A DNA stretch of 9,229 nt, from NCBI GenBank assembly GCA_036388295.1, contig DASVSC010000141.1, positions 1 through 9,229 on the forward strand, read 5' to 3'. This DNA is from RYN-431 sp036388295 (GTDB lineage: Bacteria; Planctomycetota; Phycisphaerae; Tepidisphaerales; Tepidisphaeraceae). Within the stretch, counting starts at the first letter, position 1. Each line of letters starts with the position of its first letter. Made by a program: the position numbers and the translations under genes. Positions 6,800-9,229 of the stretch are shown here, in pieces. The notes under the pieces were generated by a model. That model saw nothing but the letters and a program-made list of their open reading frames with translations, was not told the DNA's origin and searched no databases.

Positions 6800-8433
6800 A
6801 GCACCGCTCCAACGTCCGCCCGCGTCCAGTCGCCGTCGATCAGTCGCCACATCGTGCCGGTCGGGTTCTTGTCCTGCAGGCAGGGCGGCAGCCGCTGCGG
6901 GCGGACGTTGTCGTACGACTCCAACTGCGTGAACCGAAATATGGCGGCCGGAAAACCGACGGCCGTGAAGTGCGGCTGGCTGGTGGCGGGGTACGGGCCG
7001 CCGTGGTTCATCGCGCCCGATACGGCCACGCCCGTCGGCATTTTGTCGTTGAGAAGCCGGCCCACGCGGGCACGCAGGATCGGGGCGAGCACGGCATAGG
7101 CCGCGTCGTCCGCACCGGACATGGCCGAGTAGATCGACCCGGTCAGGTTGCCCTCGAACGATTCCAGAACGGCGCGGGTCTGGTCGAGGTCATCAGCAAC
7201 GACGAACAGCGACGCGCTGCCGAAGGCTTCGGTCTGGAATGTCGCGCTGTCGCGCAGGAACCCGTCGGCCGACACGCGCAGCAGCGTGTTTTGCACGCTG
7301 AAGCCGCCACTCTCGAACACCCCGCCGCCGGCGACCAGTTGTGCCCCGGCTTGTTGCAACGTGTGGATGGCCGTCGTCAGGGCGGTTCGCCCGCCTTCGG
7401 AAAAGAGAAGGCCCGGCGGGGCGGCGGTCGCTTTCACGCAAACTTGATCAATAAACGCCTCGGCGTCCGCCCCGGCCAGCAGGACGACAATGCCCGGCTT
7501 CGTGCAGAACTGCCCGGTGCCCGTCAGCAGGCTTGTGAGGAACTGCCCGGCGATCGCGTCCGCGTTTTCCGCCAACGCGCCGGGCAGAAGGACGACCGGG
7601 TTCACGCTGGACATCTCGCCGAAAAACAACTTGCCTGCCGCGTCGGCGGCGGCTTTCAGCTTCAGCCCGCCGCTGCGGCTGCCGGTAAAACCGACGGCCT
7701 TCAGGCGCGGGTCGGCGATCAGCCGCAGGCCGTCATCCGGGTTCATGTGGTACAGGAACTGCACTGATCCGATCGGCAGGCCGCTGGCGTTGCTGGCGGT
7801 GTGGGCGATTTCGGCGAGCAGACGGCTGGTCGTCGGGTGCAGCGGGTGGGCCTTGGCGATCACGGGGTTCCCCGCCGCGATCGCGCTGGCGAAATCGCCG
7901 CCGGCCACGCCGTTGTAGGCGAACGGGAAGTTGTTCGGCCCGATCGTCCAGACCGGCCCGATCGGACCGAGGCACGACCGCAGGCCGGCCTTGGTGTCGA
8001 TCGTCGGCCGTTGCCACGAACCGGCCCGCACCGACGCGGCCGCGCCGCGCAGCTGATTCATCGTCCGCGGCAGTTCCACGTCCTTCAGCCGCGGCGACAC
8101 CGCTAACGCCGTTTCGGCCACGGCCGAGGCGGCCAGCCTGTCGACGTTGCGCTCAATGCCTTTGGCGTAGGACTCCAGGAAGCCGGCGACGCGGTCGGCC
8201 ACGTCGGGCAGCGTACGCAGCACCAGGGCAGCCTGCGCGGCGGCCGCGAGTGCGGCGTCGAGGTCCGGCCACGCGCTGACCGGATACTCGTCCGGCAGCG
8301 CCTCGCGCGTTCGCGGATTGATCGCCCGAAACGTCCCCGCCGCCTGCGACGCCCGCCACTGCCCGGCGATCAGGACAGGATGCACGGCCGGCGGATTAGC
8401 GGGCGAAACGGTCGGCAGTGCGGTCACGGACAT
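6796..8433 (-). CDS. Aldehyde dehydrogenase, alpha-ketoglutarate-semialdehyde (2,5-dioxovalerate) dehydrogenase type
   Basis: A 545-residue cytoplasmic enzyme of the NAD(P)-dependent aldehyde dehydrogenase superfamily. Seen: IGPNNFPFAYN (164-174) with catalytic Asn168, AKAHP (193-197) with the cofactor-binding Lys, GFTGSRSGG (248-256), FGEMSSVNPVVLLPGAL (271-287) with general base Glu273, GTGQFCTKPG (305-314) with nucleophile Cys310, and TEAFG (401-405). The EMSSVNPVVLLPGAL and GQFCTKPG signatures match the class that oxidises alpha-ketoglutarate semialdehyde, the last step of non-phosphorylative pentose, uronate or hydroxyproline breakdown. The C-terminal tail NPTGTMWRLIDGDWTR is also typical of it. 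Length is slightly above the usual 525 or so. The start is supported by GAGGAAGG 2 bases upstream of ATG 8433. No pathway partner (dehydratase, keto-acid dehydratase) is in the window, so another aldehyde, for example lactaldehyde from fucose or rhamnose, cannot be excluded. Confidence 0.9.
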   Translation of the reverse strand: MSVTALPTVSPANPPAVHPVLIAGQWRASQAAGTFRAINPRTREALPDEYPVSAWPDLDAALAAAAQAALVLRTLPDVADRVAGFLESYAKGIERNVDRLAASAVAETALAVSPRLKDVELPRTMNQLRGAAASVRAGSWQRPTIDTKAGLRSCLGPIGPVWTIGPNNFPFAYNGVAGGDFASAIAAGNPVIAKAHPLHPTTSRLLAEIAHTASNASGLPIGSVQFLYHMNPDDGLRLIADPRLKAVGFTGSRSGGLKLKAAADAAGKLFFGEMSSVNPVVLLPGALAENADAIAGQFLTSLLTGTGQFCTKPGIVVLLAGADAEAFIDQVCVKATAAPPGLLFSEGGRTALTTAIHTLQQAGAQLVAGGGVFESGGFSVQNTLLRVSADGFLRDSATFQTEAFGSASLFVVADDLDQTRAVLESFEGNLTGSIYSAMSGADDAAYAVLAPILRARVGRLLNDKMPTGVAVSGAMNHGGPYPATSQPHFTAVGFPAAIFRFTQLESYDNVRPQRLPPCLQDKNPTGTMWRLIDGDWTRADVGAVL

Positions 8434-8435
8434 GG

Positions 8436-8443
8436 CCTTCCTC
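8436..8443 (-). promoter_or_regulatory. Purine-rich Shine-Dalgarno of the aldehyde dehydrogenase
   Basis: The minus strand reads GAGGAAGG followed by CC and ATG 8433; the GAGG core has a 6-base spacer. This supports the annotated start. Confidence 0.7.
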
Positions 8444-8505
8444 GATCAGCATGCGACGGTGGTTCCTAACGACGCAAGGCCGTGCCGGCCTGAACGGATG
8501 GTAGT

Positions 8506-8519
8506 CGATCGGCCGATCG
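8506..8519. promoter_or_regulatory. 14-bp perfect palindrome CGATCGGCCGATCG, candidate operator
   Basis: The site equals its own reverse complement over all 14 bases and lies 73 bases upstream of the aldehyde dehydrogenase start, inside the 284-base divergent spacer 8434-8717. On the minus strand a TTGAAA box (from 8530 leftwards) precedes it and a TACCAT follows it, so it could overlap a promoter, though their 20-base spacing is wide. Dimeric repressor binding is an inference. The rest of the spacer shows no convincing gene or RNA. Confidence 0.4.
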
Positions 8520-8704
8520 TCCATTTCAAACCCACGGCGTACATTCGACAAAGGCGGCGGGAACGAATGAACCACCCACAGCCTTCGGGCCGGCTCCGGC
8601 ACGGTCAGAGGATTCATGCCGAACGTCCGCCATGCACGGGTCTTGCACGTCCTATTCGATCGTCTTTTAAGAAAAATCCTGATTCGCTCGGCCGGAATAC
8701 CGCG

Positions 8705-8710
8705 CTACCC
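8705..8710 (+). promoter_or_regulatory. Possible -10 element of the PAS protein gene
   Basis: CTACCC with TACCCT at 8706-8711 lies 7 to 12 bases before ATG 8718, and no Shine-Dalgarno is visible between them. A -10 here would give a leaderless or nearly leaderless transcript. The match to TATAAT is only partial and no firm -35 is seen. Confidence 0.2.
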
Positions 8711-8717
8711 TAGATTG

Positions 8718-9229
8718 ATGAGCGAACGCCATTCATCGCAGGAATTGCACGCGAACCGTACCCCTGGCCGGGTGGACGAGCGGCTAAAGCTGTTGCTGCA
8801 GAACCTGCCCGATTATGCCATCTTCACGCTTGATCCGAATGGGTGTGTTACGGAATGGACCGAGGGCGCGGAAAGAGTCAAAGGTTGGCGGGCGGACGAA
8901 ATCGTCGGGCAGCACGTGTCCATTTTTTACACGCCCGAGCAGATCGCGGCAGGGATGGTGGACCGGGAAATCAGGGAGGCCCGGGAGACGGGCCGGGCCG
9001 AACGTGAAGACTGGCGCGTCCGTAAAGGGGGCGAACGCTTCTGGGGCAACGAAATCGCGACCGCAATGCGCGACGAAGCCGGCACGCTCGTCGGCTTCAC
9101 CAAAATCAGCCGCGATCTGACTGACCGCAAGCAAATCATCGACGCGCTGCGCGCCAGCGAGGAACGCCACCGCCTGATCGTGGAGAACGCGCGGGAGTAC
9201 GCGATCTTCATGACCGACCCGCAGGGCAT
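8718..9229 (+). CDS. Tandem PAS-domain sensor protein, 5' part (runs off window)
   Basis: The open frame from ATG 8718 gives 170 residues plus two bases with no stop. After a short polar leader, residues about 22-137 form a PAS domain with its PAC tail: LLLQNLPDYAIFTLDPNGCV, TEWTEGAERVKGWRADEIVG, FYTPEQ, a charged helix, then WRVRKGGERFWGNEIATAMRDEAGTLVGFTKISRDLTDRK. A linker (ALRASEERHRLIVENA) leads into a second PAS starting YAIFMTDPQG. Such tandem PAS modules usually precede a histidine kinase or, less often, a diguanylate cyclase; the output domain is beyond the window. No transmembrane segment or signal peptide occurs in the visible part, so sensing is probably cytoplasmic. The ligand is unknown; I see no residues that fix heme or flavin binding. 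No clear ribosome site is present. It is divergent from the aldehyde dehydrogenase, but a regulatory link is not shown. Confidence 0.85.
   Translation, partial: MSERHSSQELHANRTPGRVDERLKLLLQNLPDYAIFTLDPNGCVTEWTEGAERVKGWRADEIVGQHVSIFYTPEQIAAGMVDREIREARETGRAEREDWRVRKGGERFWGNEIATAMRDEAGTLVGFTKISRDLTDRKQIIDALRASEERHRLIVENAREYAIFMTDPQG

Noticed and set aside
6190..7767. Long plus-strand open frame of 525 codons
   Set aside because: It lies across the 3' part of the isomerase gene and antisense to the aldehyde dehydrogenase. It is dominated by Arg, Ala and Pro without any domain pattern, as expected from the third-position GC bias of the real genes.
8396..8713. Small open frames on both strands in the spacer before the PAS gene
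   Set aside because: They overlap the dehydrogenase start, lack ribosome sites and show no domain features. The translations are Arg/Pro-rich.
1..9229. CRISPR, tRNA, rRNA, insertion sequence ends or phage genes
   Set aside because: No regularly spaced repeats, cloverleaf-like segments, transposase motifs or terminal inverted repeats around a gene were found on either strand.

Overview
The window reads as chromosomal DNA of a high-GC Gram-negative-type bacterium. Secreted glycoside hydrolases, a TIM-barrel sugar isomerase/epimerase and a PAS sensor of the kind common in Planctomycetes suggest that phylum, perhaps Phycisphaerae. That is an impression from protein style, not a database result. 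I see no phage, insertion sequence, tRNA, rRNA or CRISPR.

Left end (1-781): a perfect hairpin, probably a terminator, follows a minus-strand gene for a 237-residue YsnF/AvaK-type (DUF2382) stress-associated protein that has a very good Shine-Dalgarno. The 226-base spacer to the next gene (782-1007) is divergent and holds two small repeats that could be operators.

Middle (1008-5824): a plus-strand secreted GH78 alpha-L-rhamnosidase is followed after 9 bases by the start of a nucleoside-hydrolase-like gene. That gene keeps only its signal peptide and first Asp-rich motif. It is cut off around 4106-4141, where the 3' end of a complete, secreted, minus-strand GH29 alpha-L-fucosidase abuts it, so this point looks like a rearrangement (or assembly) breakpoint.

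Right part (5825-9229): a cytoplasmic sugar phosphate isomerase/epimerase-like protein (plus) is divergent from the fucosidase and converges on an NADP-type aldehyde dehydrogenase of the alpha-ketoglutarate-semialdehyde dehydrogenase class (minus); their stop codons overlap. After a 284-base spacer with a 14-bp perfect palindrome, a tandem-PAS sensor protein starts and runs off the window.

Taken together, 1008-8433 looks like a loose sugar-utilisation neighbourhood. Two exported enzymes release the 6-deoxy sugars L-rhamnose and L-fucose from glycans, and two cytoplasmic enzymes are of types used in sugar and sugar-acid catabolism. No transporter, sulfatase or regulator is visible, and the genes alternate in strand, so this is not a classic operon-type polysaccharide locus. 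I found no clearly new biological system. The best leads are the truncated nucleoside hydrolase at the fucosidase junction and the palindromes in the spacers.
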